Shown here in pieces: positions 23,671 through 37,100 of a stretch of 64,000 nt of DNA. Location of the stretch: positions 67,095,192 to 67,159,191 of the forward strand of contig NC_068367.1 of NCBI RefSeq assembly GCF_020536995.1. The letters are read 5' to 3'. The stretch's first letter is position 1. Every line of letters begins with the position of its first letter. The position numbers and the translations under genes are program-made. This stretch comes from Dreissena polymorpha (taxonomy: Eukaryota; Mollusca; Bivalvia; Myida; Dreissenidae). Under the pieces are notes generated by a model. The model did no database searches, had not been told where the DNA came from, and worked only from the letters and a program-made list of their open reading frames with translations.

Positions 23671-24215
23671 ATTTATCCTGCCTCATGCTGTTGACACATT
23701 TAATCAAAGAAAAATGATAAAATTTACATAACAATATAATTATTATTGTCGAGCCTCCTACATGTTCATAACATTCCTGACGACCGAATAACTTTAACTT
23801 TAAACTGTTCCTGTTAATAATTTCCTATGGAAAATATGAGAATAAATACAAAAAAAGAATCGATAATGTGATATTTTTCTTGGTCTACAATTACAATAGC
23901 AGCTGATATTGGTAAAATACTACACCCTCGTGTAGTGTATTGGAAAGGTTACACTCAACTATGTGTCACCGCGTGCGTAGGAATACTCTTCTTCCTGTTG
24001 ACCGGAGATAGGAACATTTATTCGACCCTGCTTTATTAGGTCAATGTTTGCAACAGAGGCAGGATAAAAAAGTATTCGTTATGGTAAATTATATGGGAAA
24101 CAGGGTATGGCATGTGATAAAGATATGAATTTGTTGAATACGAGTCTATTCGAGTTGAACGAAAACGTGCATAAGGCCGTGTTTGAATTGTTTAAGCCTC
24201 ACTATTACATCAAAT

Positions 24216-24458
24216 GAGTCGTGTTCTGAAAAAACTGGGCATAATGCATGTGCGTAAAGTGTGTTATTCGCACAGGCTAATAAGGGACGACACTTTCCGC
24301 CTTAACTGGATGTTCGTGTAGAAGATACTTCTTTTAAACGAAAAATACCATAAAAGCGGAAAGTGTCGTCCCTGATAAGCCTGTGCGGACTGCACAGGCT
24401 AATCTGGGACGACAATTCACGCACATGCATTATGCCCAGTTTTCTCAGAAAGAGACTC
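24216..24458. mobile_element. Foldback MITE (243 bp)
   Basis: The arms match in inverted orientation from GAGTC at 24,216 to GACTC at 24,458. Both carry 'aactgggcataatgcatgtg' and a 'cacaggctaat..gggacgac' block, and the latter block occurs three times in all. There is no ORF. A stretch at 24,302-24,544 that reads open on the minus strand is a by-product. Confidence 0.8.
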
Positions 24459-24549
24459 AAATCATAGTAAATGATGTCATTTATCCGAATCCGTGTCAAC
24501 AGAATGAACAACCGAGTGCTATATGGTAATAAGGTGCCTACCATCTATA

Positions 24550-26140
24550 TTAAATAGCTAAATATCCATACTCAGGGTATTGCATAACTTGTAAAATAAA
24601 TGGAATCTGATCAAAATAAAGGACCATAAAATATTTTCAATTATAAAACCAAAAACCTTAACTTAAATTCAATGATAAACTGTGTGACTTAGCTTTTACA
24701 ATATGACACGATAGTTATAATTCTTGAACATATGTTCGCATCCTTGTGGTGAGATCAAACTACTTATTCAAGTTTATACTACTTTTAATTTGCAAGATAT
24801 TCTCTTAACATACTTGACATGCGATGAAAATGGGGCATGTTTGCCGAATAGGAGATTTCTTATTTGTTTTACAATATTTCACATAGTAAAAATAACGACT
24901 GTCTGAATGCCGATTAAAAAATATCGTTAAGTACGAATTAATATTATGATGGCTTATTTTTCTCAGTAACTTGGTACCTTGATTCAGTGATTCATGTAAC
25001 CATTTTCGCAATTCATAACTGTTAGCAATTCCTTTCGTGTCAACGTTTACCTGATATTCATGTTGATTACTCGAACAATTAAAATGCAACACAAAATGGG
25101 TCGTTTTGAAATCGTTTAGCCGGTAACTCAATTAAGGAATAGTGATCAGATGCATATATACTGTAGAAAACTTAAGCTATTATCAGTGAGCCACTAAACT
25201 ACTTATCCTGAACTGTACGAAACAGAACTTTTAATTTCACCCAAGTATATAAAATAAACAATATGGGATATCGAACAAAGTACTTCCGATACCTCTTACA
25301 ACAGGTAGTAAACAGGCCATTACTGATGATTCTCTGATTTATATATCACTCCGTTTGTAACATATTCATTATAAAATTATTTTTTTTTAATAAACAGTTT
25401 GAAACAAAATAAACATGTTCTTTTTTTAGTCGCAATGCGCGTATTATATGGAATTAATTTGTATGAAAGTAAAACGATAAAAACATGTTTTGTTCCAAAA
25501 TAGGAACATTTTCCAAACGTCAAAAATGTATATAAAAATACATGAAAGAAAACTCCAGAAACATTTTCTTTTCACCGCTCGCTTGCTGTTTGTTAAAATC
25601 GCATGATTAAGCGTTAAACCCATAAAGGACAATTCATGTAACATCACACTTACAAAATCTCAAAAACAATATAATGACATTTCAGAAAAATATTTAAAAC
25701 TCTGTCATCTCAATCTTGACTTATCTGCACTTCAGTCATGATGTCGTGATTTTGATATAAAGTCGTGAAGTTGACTAACATGCGTACTGATTTTAGAACG
25801 ACTCATCTGTTAATACTGATTCAACTAGAAACGAGCTTGAAGGATAGCGTATTGTTTATTTTATTTCAAAGAGATGTGTTTAACGTTGACAATAAATTGT
25901 GACGTTTTGTGCGCTACCAGTTTTGATCACAAGGGCTTGCGATAAAACAAACCTTTGCGTGGGACCAATACTCAATTATTTAAATTAAAATATTACACTG
26001 GTTATTTCAGAAAAAAAATTCTCGGATGATCAAATCTATTAAAAGCTTAAGACCCATCAGTTGTTCGTTTTGACCATCAAAACATATTTTTTTTAAAGAA
26101 AACCATATATTGAACCTCTAGTATTGTAGTTTCGGACGAT
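24550..26140. other. Noncoding stretch with one unrecognised ORF
   Basis: AT-rich. A 108-aa minus-strand frame (24,805-25,131) has ordinary amino-acid composition (HEYQVNVDTKGIANSYELRK) but no family I recognise and no supporting neighbours. I treat it as unproven. Confidence 0.3.
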
Positions 26141-26147
26141 CTCTTTT

Positions 26148-26291
26148 AATTTTAGTGTTAATTAACATTGTGACCTCATTGGCATAACAACACAATCTTG
26201 AGAATCAATCTATAATATTATTTAGAGGCCAGATATGCGTACATGAAAATGAGAGAGAGAGAGAGAGAGACAGAGAGACAGAGAGAGACAT

Positions 26292-26372
<81 letters not shown>

Positions 26373-26695
26373 AGAATGTTAATTAACATTGTGACCTCAT
26401 TGACATAACAACACAATCTTGAGGATCAATCTATAATATTATTTAGAGGCCAGGTATGCGTACATGATGAGAGATGAAGAGATAGAGAGATAGAGACGAG
26501 AGGAGAGAGAGAGAGAGAGAGAGGAAAAGGATAGAGAAAGAGAGTAGCTATCGGAGAGCCTAGCGCGAGAGATTCACCTCTAGACGCTCGAATCTATCTC
26601 TCTCGCATCGGCGCTCTCTCGCGCTCTATCTCTCTTTCTCGCTCTCTCCTTCCTATCTCGACAGGAGACCAGACAGACAGACAGACAGACATGAA
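26148..26695. repeat. GA microsatellite inside a 220-bp duplication, followed by scrambled GA/TC sequence
   Basis: A roughly 95-base flank ('ttaattaacattgtgacctc..ccagatatgcgtacatga') occurs at 26,157-26,243 and again at 26,377-26,465. Each copy is followed by a (GA)n run; the first run is about 100 bases. Bases 26,500-26,650 are a GA-rich then TC-rich near-palindrome, ending in (GACA)n at 26,675-26,690. The 64-aa Ser/Leu frame here is an artefact. Confidence 0.8.
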
Positions 26696-26699
26696 TGTA

Positions 26700-28250
26700 T
26701 TATTATGTACTTCAGTTGGGAGGATGATATTCTATAAATGGTTAAGTTTGATAATAGTTAATCACCAATAATAAACAAAACATCGTTTTTTTTCCAGCAA
26801 CATAAACAAGCATATTCCTGTCTGATACTTATAATAATTATAACACTAAATGGGCCACATAATCAACACTCTTTAAAATAGAGTAATACTTTTAATCTCT
26901 CTTTAAATCTTCCAAAGATAACTGGGATTGGATATGGGCACGCATTCTGACAGTTTTATAGACAAATCACGTGTAATCTGTGAGAATTTCTCCATGTACA
27001 TACTTCACGCAGCCAGTTGGGTGCATCCGCGTGATTTGATGTAAAGTATAAAATGTGAGCAACGACGAAAAAAAAAGAAACTTGCAACATTCGGCCTAAA
27101 ATCTTGCTTAACCAATACCCTTATATGTGTTCATGATTAAAAATAGAGTAAACATGGGCAAATGTGAACGTTAAGGCCGAAACATTTTTTGTGTCAATTA
27201 AAACGTTCTCAAAGTAATGAGAAAATACATTTACTCCAATTTACTCATTTTCGATAAGCTTATTCAGTCTGAATACAGAGTTTTCCCTTGTTATGAAGTG
27301 TTTTGATATACAAAAAAACTATACAAAAACTATAAGAGAAGGAATAAAACGTAGAAACTATTTGACACAAGTTAGATCTGAAACACAATGTCAGTCATAC
27401 CGTCAGACGATACGACGCATCTGTTCCAAATTGATTTAAAACAAGCTTATTAGACATCATTCTGAATAAAAAACAGCTTTTACACAAAAAGAGTCATTAG
27501 GCAATTAGGCAATGCACAACATATGTATCCGATAATCTCATATTGAATTAGATTACCAAAGAAAATTCACGCCATATGGTCTCTTGTTAAAGAAATTCAC
27601 GATTAGCTACGGTTCGGCGATTGAAGCGGTATGGAAAGTATGCATGCTTATATGGATGCGACTACACGAGAACAGCCATCGGTAAATCGTCATTTTCGTA
27701 ACGTCATAAATTTTCTGCTAAATATTGATTTGCATTGTACGTGAGATGCTTGTTTGCAATTTAAATTACGGAATTGATGCATAATTTGAGAGTAGAACCT
27801 ACATTTGTTATATATTGTTTTTGAGAAATCGTCACTGAATATATTGTTTAAAATTATTTATTGAAGCCTGCTTTCGAAACACGTCACATATTGTTTTCAC
27901 TGGAATTAGTAAATAAAAGACAGTTTGGTTGACCGTTGACTTCTATTAGACAACTACCTAACTATTCCTCTGTTTTAACAATTAGTCATTGTGTAATATG
28001 TTTTGTTGTATGCCAATGAAATGATGTTTGTTTGGTCATGTTTAACGTCTCTTAAGTGCGTTTTACATAATTTGTTAAATGAGTCTGTGAGTAGTCATAA
28101 TAAACGAAGTGAAAATATTTATAAAAATAGATTTCATAATAACACAATTTTTTGCTTGTGATATTTTTGTTTGGATGGGGATTTTAAATTGAAATTATAT
28201 CAACATATCGCATGAATCTAATAATATAGAACAATACACATCACTTTGGA
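26700..28250. other. Noncoding stretch, nothing recognised
   Basis: AT-rich unique-looking sequence without a convincing exon, repeat boundary or RNA gene. Confidence 0.3.
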
Positions 28251-28251
28251 T

Positions 28252-28340
28252 TGTCTGAATAGCTCAATCGTTATATAGCAGAAGGCGCCGATACTCTTCT
28301 ATTTATCTAGTTATTGGCTCGAATTCCGACTGTCACTTTG
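28252..28340 (+). repeat. Weak tRNA-like (SINE-like) sequence
   Basis: 'tagctcaatcgttatatagc' resembles a Pol III A box, and 'ggctcgaattccg' about 50 bases later resembles a B box. The spacing is right for a tRNA-derived SINE head, but both boxes are imperfect, and no tRNA fold can be claimed. Confidence 0.3.
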
Positions 28341-29339
28341 TTTGTGTTTGCACATACATTTGATAAAAGAAAAACATGTTAACAGTGTCGCTTAATTGTT
28401 GATGACAAATCTATGTCGCGTCTTTTTTTTAGTTTTAACTCTGAATACTTGGGTCGTAACACAGGGGTGATCCCAGGCATTTGAAGCGAGTGATTAGAGC
28501 GACGAAGATACCAGTAGCTTAGCTCGAGATTGTTGTGTTGCGGTCGTGTGTGGCCTATTGTAAATGCAATTATTGATGGCAGTGATGAAAAAGATGAGTA
28601 CGACGGACACGGTACTATCGACCGTCCATCACTTCATGCAAATGAATGCCTATGCACACAACGCAAACAGCGCCGGTGAGTAGGACTCTGAAATGTTAGC
28701 TGTCGATTTTTGATGACGGGATGTCGTTATGCGACGCATTGTGAAAATAACTGAACGCCTGCTTCTGCATATCAGTCCATATTAGACATGCGCGAGGTGA
28801 TTAAGGGTGTTCAGAGACGTCTTTTAGCACGAAGAGAGGAAAGAAACGCTCCCGCGAACATGAAAGCATTACATCCGCTTAAAACTTAAATTGAAAAAAA
28901 ATATTTCCCATTTCCCCTCTATTCAAACGTACATTTAGTGTGCCAACACATTACCGTTACACACAAGTCATTATCAAAGCAAACCTAAATATTCGTATTT
29001 TATTCTGGTTTTCATTTCTTTTACGAAAAGTGTGATAACTGTGCTCACCATTTAAGACAATGGGGTGTAAATTTTGCATTTCCATGCATATATTGCGATT
29101 ACCTGTTAGAATCATCCTATTGTTTATGCAAGTTAAACTATGATGGTTATTGAGTCCACCTTTCCGTGAAAACTGCTGGGAAAACCTTATATACGACCTA
29201 AAAATTCACATACAATGAATCGTGTCAATCGAAAGCAATCAGGCACTTGCGTATAAAATTGTCAAATTACTTGTTTAATAAGCTAACATTCGCTCCCCTT
29301 TTGTTAATGTAACCCTCCTTTATTTACTTTTATTTAGTC

Positions 29340-29460
29340 TTGCACTCTTTTTTTCACCTCGATCATTCAACTAAGTAAGTCGTCCCCACGACATAGCTAA
29401 CTCGTTCCCGCCAGTAAGTTTTTCCCTCTAGTTCGGATGTCGTGGGAACGCGATTAATAC
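29340..29460. repeat. Dispersed 'gtgggaacg' repeat, copy 1
   Basis: It contains 'agctaactcgttcccgcc' and 'gatgtcgtgggaacgcg', an inverted pair. Related words occur at 50,385-50,425 ('gtgggaacgagataac', 'atgggaacgagttag'). It is probably a small dispersed element. The 78-aa frame at 29,442-29,678 starts inside it and is not supported. Confidence 0.4.
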
Positions 29461-29690
29461 AAAGAGGAGAGCCATTAAAAATGATGAGGATAGAATTTCA
29501 CCTCTATGCCACCGTACTAATTAGTTTACCATTTAGTTTGTTGTATGGATTTCGTCTTATGTGTATTAAGTTGAATATAGTCTGCTTTTTGTCGTGGTAC
29601 TTAGCAGTCAATAACAAAAGGAAAACAAGACCATGTACATTAAGTGTTTTTAAAGTATATTTAAGTCCAGGCGATTGAACTAACGTTCAG

Positions 29691-29864
29691 AGCTGGCTTG
29701 GGGTTTGTAATGCCTGGGTGAAGACGAATTTCCAGCCCGCTTTATCCGGCACGATAAAGTACGACATTTGATTAACAACGCCGATATATTGGGTAGTCAA
29801 CGGCCTCTCGACACTTGCAAGGGGAAGCGGATTTCTTCCGTTCAGTCAATTTCGTGTTAGACGA
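29691..29864 (+). pseudogene. Decayed last exon of a TenA-like gene
   Basis: After an acceptor-like 'aacgttcag' the sequence aligns with the final exon of the intact-looking TenA-like gene (40,363-40,551). It reads SWLGVCNAWVKTNF against SSFGVYDSWVKTNF, then 'ttgattaacaacgccg' against 'ctgatcaacaacgccg', and EADFFRSVNF against EADFFNTIKTV. An in-frame TGA at 29,769-29,771 and net indels in the middle show that it is not functional. No convincing copies of exons 1-4 were found upstream. It is a relic of a tandem duplication about 10.7 kb upstream of the matching exon. Confidence 0.8.
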
Positions 29865-30454
29865 CATCGGATTGTATGGAAAATAGTTTTAATATGGACA
29901 TTGACTAGATGCAATGCATTTTGTTAACCAGTAATAATGTCTCTTCGAATTCACAATGATGTATATTTAATTGTGTATGAATTATCGTATAAAAACATAT
30001 ATGGAAATTCCATGATAAAATGTACAGTTAAAGTATTTGTGAGCGGTACACGTCGATAATAAGAGTATAAATTATAGCTATTATATGATTTGTCGTGACA
30101 TTTTAATGGTTTTTACTGCATAACAGTAGAAAAATTTATTTATGTTTACTTCTTTCAGGATACACATTTACTCAAAAACCTTAAAAACGTTATTCTGTTC
30201 AGCATCACGAATGGATGATTATGTATATCTTTTTAAATAAATATTTAGTCTCCTATTGTTTTCTCTACAAACAATATTATATTTAAGTTGTTAGTTTGAC
30301 AAAAGTTTATCAAAACAATCAGTTTTATTGATGCAAACCATTGCATTTTTAAAAGCTCATGTGTATAAGTGAAGATACATAAAACAAGTGTACATTAAGC
30401 AACATCGATAATATACATACGTACATTTACTGCTTTACATGAACCTGTATCTAA

Positions 30455-30535
30455 ATATATCGAGGCCAGATATGCGTACATGAAGATGATAATTTACTTA
30501 ACATGTAATTATGTCCCTTGTAAAATTGCGGTTTA
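30455..30535 (+). pseudogene. Relict terminal-exon fragment (same family as 60,476-60,631)
   Basis: 'tatcgaggccagatatgcg' followed by 'attatgtcccttgtaaaat' matches the end of the exon near 60,610 and its 3' flank ('atatcgagggcaaatatg', 'attatgtcccttgtgaaat'). Similar 'gaggccagatatgcgtacat' words lie at 26,224 and 26,445. Only the last codons and the flank are recognisable. Confidence 0.4.
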
Positions 30536-30539
30536 ATTA

Positions 30540-31135
30540 TTACCACCTTTCACGAACACGTAATTTTCTTTAAGGGACTGTCAACCACGACGATGAAGAA
30601 AAGAAAAGTTGTAAATACCGTATATTTTTACAATTATTAGGTTATATTAATTAAAATTTTACGACTGGTATATTACATAACTTGAACAAAGTTCATATTT
30701 TCAGAATGTTCGGTAATAAAATTTCGCGATGTGAAATCGAAAGTACGTCGGGAAAATAGATACATAACGATATACACACTATAAATACCGCAAGTTGATT
30801 GATCATTTTATATATAAAAAATATACAATTCATTACGCATGCACAATATGCATTCCTGGGTTTACCACGTGACGATGATGATCAATCTACTGGCGTTATT
30901 TATAGTTAACTGGTAGTTACCTGGTAGACATAACCAGTAAAATTTATTACCGAAAATACTGAAAATATGAAAACTTAACAACAGTTTTCAAGTAATGTAA
31001 TATACCAGTCGTGATATTTTAATCACTATAAACTAATAATTGTAAAAAAAATACGGTATTTTACAACTTTTCTTTTCTTCGTCGTCGTCGTTGACAGTCC
31101 CTTTAAGAAAATTACGTGTTCGTGAAAGGTGGTAA
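30540..31135. mobile_element. 596-bp full-length palindrome (foldback MITE)
   Basis: The left arm starts 'ttaccacctttcacgaac' and the right arm ends with its complement 'gttcgtgaaaggtggtaa'. The arms continue to match through 'aagggactgtcaac', 'gaagaaaagaaaagttgtaa', 'gactggtatattaca', 'atattttcag' and 'ttgatcat', meeting near 30,838 at 'gcatgcacaatatgcat'. Similarity is strong in the outer 150 bases and weaker inside. There is no ORF. Confidence 0.85.
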
Positions 31136-31139
31136 CCAT

Positions 31140-34100
31140 ACTTCCTTTCGTCAGTGTATACAACTTTAGCAATGCTATGTTATGATATTTGTTATAAAAC
31201 ATACACTCGACCTTAGCTTAATAGGAAGCTGAACGCAATCAGTTTAATAAGTTACACGTACAAGTATGTAAATAATGTCGTTGTTTAGTAGAACAAGAGG
31301 AAATCAACTCAAAGAAGTTTTCCTTTCAGTTTATTCAATTGACACTTTAATTTCAAGGCCACAATAAACTTGATCAGAATAACGATTAGGACGGAATCTC
31401 AATTCATTCGTAAGGCCGTTAACTATAAGATAAAACTTGGAACAATCATCCTTTTTGGTGTTAACTGATTACTCCTTCAATAACAAGCCGGTACACATAT
31501 TTAAGCTAGCATAAAAACTGAAACACCTGAAGCTTTACGGTCATGCCCGTCAACTCATAAGCGAATGTCAGAGATTGCGCGACGTTTTGTCAATTGTAAA
31601 TACATGCGTTGTTGTTGATTTACTACACCACGTGGTTTTACAAGTTTGACATGTATTTAAATAATTAAACATGTATTACTCTATTAAATTGTAAATGGTT
31701 TGAATATCCACAGTTAGACATCATTAATAAACACAGAGCTGTATAATAACGGCGCTTATTTTTTCTAAGTGCTGTTTTTGAGTTTCTTCCAGGTTTTTTC
31801 TACAATAGACATGTTGTGTCGTACAACATATATAACGTAAGTTAATTTATTGTATATTATGTAATGTAGTATATTTTAATTGAATACATTTCTAGAGACT
31901 TTAAAAACTTTGTTTTGAGTAGCAAGCATTATTAAACAGTGAATAATAGTGACCAAACCGTCGATTTGGTGCAAGGTTTTGTAATTTAATTTTTATGAAT
32001 GGCTCAATTAATTCTTAAAGAAATAGTTCGAAACCATTTTGTTCTTTTGAGATAGAGTGTGTTTTGCCATAAGAAGTCATAACCTATTTACAATATCATT
32101 ACATAAAGCTTCTTTATACGAAGTTTCATTGCCGGTGCTAAATCAGTCAATCTGTTTTCAAGTTATTGAAATAAACCTATGTTTCAATGTTGTCTTACAG
32201 GGACCCATCCTCACCCATATCGTGGGCAAATATATATATGTATGAAGCATCATAAAATAACATGACTTGTTCTCAAGAAGTTAGGAGGAATCCATATTTC
32301 AAATTTATTAATTATAACATATTCCCCTACCTAAGTCTGAAAAGTTTTCACCTGTCTTTTTAGCTTTGATGTAAATTTATTTGATACATTTTTAAGTAAA
32401 GCGTTCTAACTTTGACTATGGGATCATTTTTATATTGGTCACTGTTTCAAGTTTGATTCAACATAGAAACTAACCTAACGGGCGACTTATATCTGTTTAT
32501 AAATATGTATGAAAATTAGAGGTTTTTACTGGTTTGAGGGTCAGCCACACCAAACGTTAACCTGAGAATTAATCACAAACGTAACGCATCTAAATCAATA
32601 TCGATCAAGTGTACATATGCAGACAGAAATTTAAAAATAAAACATATTGCAAAAAATGCAAAAACGTGGTGCGAGAATCCAATACTACACATACAATTGT
32701 AGGTAAATAATGTCATGGTTAGTTTTATAGTTGTGCGAAGCGAAGAAATGTGGTTCGTCACTGAAAAAATGGTTTACCCACTTAACACTTAATAAGATCG
32801 ACTGCTTACGACCTACGAAGACTGAAATATTCAAACATTTAGATATGTATTTAGATATCTCTTACATACAGAATGCATCAAACTGTTGTAGTGTTTAATT
32901 TAGCAAACGACAAAACTCCCAAAACTAGGATTACCGCCTTACAAGGGCGACAAAAACATGTGTGGTTTAAACCTTGATGAGCTTCAAGTAATTATGCATT
33001 CTTGTTTTCAATAAAACGTGAAACAAAGGAAATATTTCGGATCTTATGCACTGGACATTTATTTATTAGGATCAACCTTCCTTTGACATTTTAAGATGAT
33101 ACCTGCTTTCGTTTTCAAGATAGGCTGCAGACAAAATTTAAGTACAAAAATTAACAAAATAAATAACTCTCATATATGATAGCAGGGGTTATGCTTCTTG
33201 CACACTTCCCATATCCCATTATGCTCCTCCAAATTACATTAATGTTTTACCTTAATGATTATAAATACATTCATGTATTAAAAGTTTCCATATGTAGCAA
33301 TATACACATGCTAACATGCGATTTAAAACGAGTTTTGTTCAATTATCTGTAAAATTCATCCATTTCCATTTTATTACATTTCTGCAAAATCCACTTACTA
33401 TAGTCATGTTTTTGTATTATTATTATTGTTTAACACTAGAAACTGTTAAGTTAATGTGTAATAAAAGTATGTTCTGTTCTGTTCATATCTGAGATCTATC
33501 TACCTACTAAGTTTCAAGTTTACTTTAATTTCTGGATATGCTCTGGACAAAATTGAAATACAACACATTAACAAGGCGTAATAACTCTTTCGTAATGAGG
33601 CAACAATATAGTGTGCAGTGACTTGTCTTCCAATAAGATTTCACTACTAATGAATATTGAAATTGCCTTTTTTAAATTTTCAAAATATGCATTGACAGTT
33701 TTCAAATGTGAAACTTAACGAAGGGAAATGAGTCTACAAATGTAAAAGCAAGACTGTCGAGGGCCGTTCAGTAAAATCGTACACTGACTCGCGCATTTTG
33801 TGAATTGTATGTTTGGTATCATTTCACACGTAAGCATGATTGCTGTAAAGACAAAAAAATACAATAAAATTATATTTATTATTAAGAAAAAACAACAAGT
33901 TCGCTTATCGTCTGGACGGCCAGACGGCTCCTGAAACCACTTCAACCGCATCCAACCGTTACAACTTTGTTGGGCAAATAATCATATCGAACCTAACGTC
34001 TCAATTTGGAATGCCTTAAAATTGCAATACATGTTCGATATGTGATTGGATAATTATTGATTAGGTCGCCTTTGCATAATTATGTACTTTATTAAGTTTA

Positions 34101-37100
34101 TTAAAACGTTTTTATAAATTTATTAATTTATGTTTGTTGATATTTTTCTGTAGTTTTGAATAAATTGGGAAATATTTAGCAAATACCGGTGATAAATTCG
34201 TGTAGGGATTGAGTATGGGTCCCGTGCATCAGGGGCAGGCGGATGTATTTAAAGCTGGCATCAAAACATTTTGAGATTCGGTGTACACTATCCCAGTGCG
34301 AAATGTTAAAATCAAAGTTTAATAAGTGAGATGTACATGTATGTATACATTATTATGTCATTCGGTCGAATAAAAAGCACGCAACTCGAAGAATTTATTC
34401 CTTAAAGTTTATTCCGTTTATTTACACGAGTCCACAAGGTCTTTCGTTAAGCTATCTATAAGGACGGAATCTCCATACGGAAGGACCCTAAATCAAATCA
34501 AATCAAAATTATTTTATTGTCGGTATGAGAATAACATGTATATAACATAAGCTATGTATAGCTTTTGACCGACCTAAACTGTACGACAAAAATCTGAAAC
34601 TTATTGCTTTTGATGTGATGTGTTTATTGCTTCAATTACACATATTTTAGCAAGCCTATATTCTTAATTGTTTAAAGCCTAAATAGGTATTTATGAATAA
34701 AATAGTTAACCAGAAATATAACATAGCATTACCGACATAAACTATTTTCTTTGACGCAATCTTGCATACTTACATTTTTAAAATATGCATCAGATGATGT
34801 TTTTTCCATTTCACATGATATTATTTATTGTAAAAATGTAAGTAAATACATTATATTTGACCTTTAAGTATGACTTAGACCTTTAAAATGTGTATCTGGT
34901 TTTATGTGCTACACATCGAATTAAATATGTTAACAATAAAGCCAAGGTATTTTGAAATCCTTTGATGCATTGTAAAGTTATGTATTGGACAAGCCCTTAA
35001 ATGGTATATGTTCAATTTTATATTGAATGTATAGCCTAGACCGCAAAATCCCAAACCGCCATTTTGTCGCCAATCCGCAAATTGAGACCTCAGTCCGGAA
35101 ATTTCATTAATACATAGTTCAGAAAGTTATTACTTGGGGGAGCGAGATTATTGTTATCCATTTAAATTAGACTCGTAGTGAGTACAAGGGTACATGACTT
35201 CTGAATAAATTTCATTTTAGTTATAATCATGAGTATAAGTAAATTATAATCTTCTGACAACAAACCATGCAGAGGACGAAAAACTCTTACAGGACGTGTA
35301 CTTCGGACCTCGTTCTTCTTAAAAAAAACAGAAACAAATATCAGTTATTCAATTTATTTCTATCATATTGATGTCCTCAATGTTTCAAAAAATTCAAAAT
35401 AAAGTAATATGTATCTAAATTTCAATGTGTTCTTGTATAAAATATGGTAAAACTTTCAATGAAAAGTGAAGAAAGCTTTGTCATTTTTTTGTAAACATGT
35501 ACATAAGAAGTATTTTCCAACAGCCAATGTTAACCCTATAGGACTCAGTGAAACTTTAAAGCCGTTTGAAATGCTTATTTTCGAATCATATGTTAACTAG
35601 ATCAAGGAAAAGGGGAAATTCTTATCTTTGCCCGATCACACTTTACCATTGTAACAAGCATTGAATCCAGCAAACTTTATTTCAACTAATCAAAAATGTT
35701 TTGTTGCGCTTGAGTCACGTGAATGAATTCGAGATTAGGACTGGCTCTGAGCGAAGCGCTTAAAGTGTGCTACATCAACAACACAGATAGCTATTTGGCT
35801 CGGCTGTTTGGTCATGAACCGTTTCTATTATATGGTAAAACGGGTTTTTTACAATATAATTTTACCATATATCGGTATCCTAAGACGTGCGTTTCTGCAA
35901 AACAAATATCACGACATTGTGTGAGCTACAAGAGTAGAAACCACAGCTTAGCAAATATGTTTAAAAAGTAAACACACGTTAAATATGTTTTTCGTCGGGC
36001 CCAATCGCATTTCATTAACCAGTGACCAAGGAGACAGCAATCAACAGAAAGTATTTCTCAATGTTTTTGGAAATTCAATTCTGTGATGCTCAATCAATAA
36101 TGATCAACACTTTAGACATATTTAAAGCATGTCTATATATCGTATTTTTAGAGGTATTATTATCAGTGTCAGTAAAATCGTGAATTGTAGAACGCGCGTG
36201 TTGTCTGTTGGTCTTATTCGGTTTAATGGGTCGCAGTTTAAAGCCATTAACACGACAATTAGAACACAGCAAAGGTAATCAGTTCGTTTTTAAAATAAAC
36301 TGAAACCATCATATTAGTTCAATGACCCAGCCAAGCAATCTGCGGAACAACATGTTCTTATCTCCGGTGTTCTGACATATTACCGCAGTTTAAAATCAGT
36401 GTAGATTTTCGGACAGCTAAGTAGCCTTGAAACGGCGTAAGGTGCGGACAAGGGGTCGAAAAGAATTTTCGGCTTGTGTTTTTTTTCCGGAAATCAGATA
36501 GTGTTGTGGCGTTTCTTTCATGCCGTCGTTGAATTAGTTGTTCGGTCGTTTTAACCGTCACGTAAAATGGGCTGAAACAAAAAGTGTTTGCTACAAAAAG
36601 GCAATTTAGACAATTAATTCTTGTCTTAATTGAAAGCAATTTATATTTCAAATAATTTTAAACATTCTTAATTTTACACGAAAGCGACAACAAAAACATT
36701 TGAAACACATGGTTGTTCAAGCTGTAATAATATCTACACAGTGCCGGCCTATATGGGTCCGATATGCGCACGTTTTCTGGCTAAACAGAAAATAAATTTT
36801 AGGGTTTATGCACTTTCTGTTTTAAAGCAGATAACAAAAAAAAATCGGCACATGTTTATAACTGATGAATTATATATTTAAAAGATTGATATCAGTTTCT
36901 TAAATATTTAATGATCAAAAAATGAAATGAATTGTATATAAAGGTAATTTGCATAAACAGACAAAATCACAATATATAACAAATAAGAAACGATAATGTC
37001 TGCATGGCCTCACATCTTTTGAAGATGGTGCATGACCCCGCGCGTTAGAATACCCTATAAAACTCACCGTAGTCCGGATAAACTCATTGTTCAAGCCATT

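Noticed and set aside
26222-26416. 64-aa Leu/Ser repeat frame
   Set aside because: Pure by-product of the GA microsatellite.
28569-28673. Possible exon with ATG and a good 'gtgagt' donor upstream of the TenA fossil
   Set aside because: The 35-residue translation (Met-rich, HHFMQMNAYAHNANSA) does not align with any exon of the TenA-like gene, and no partner exon was found.
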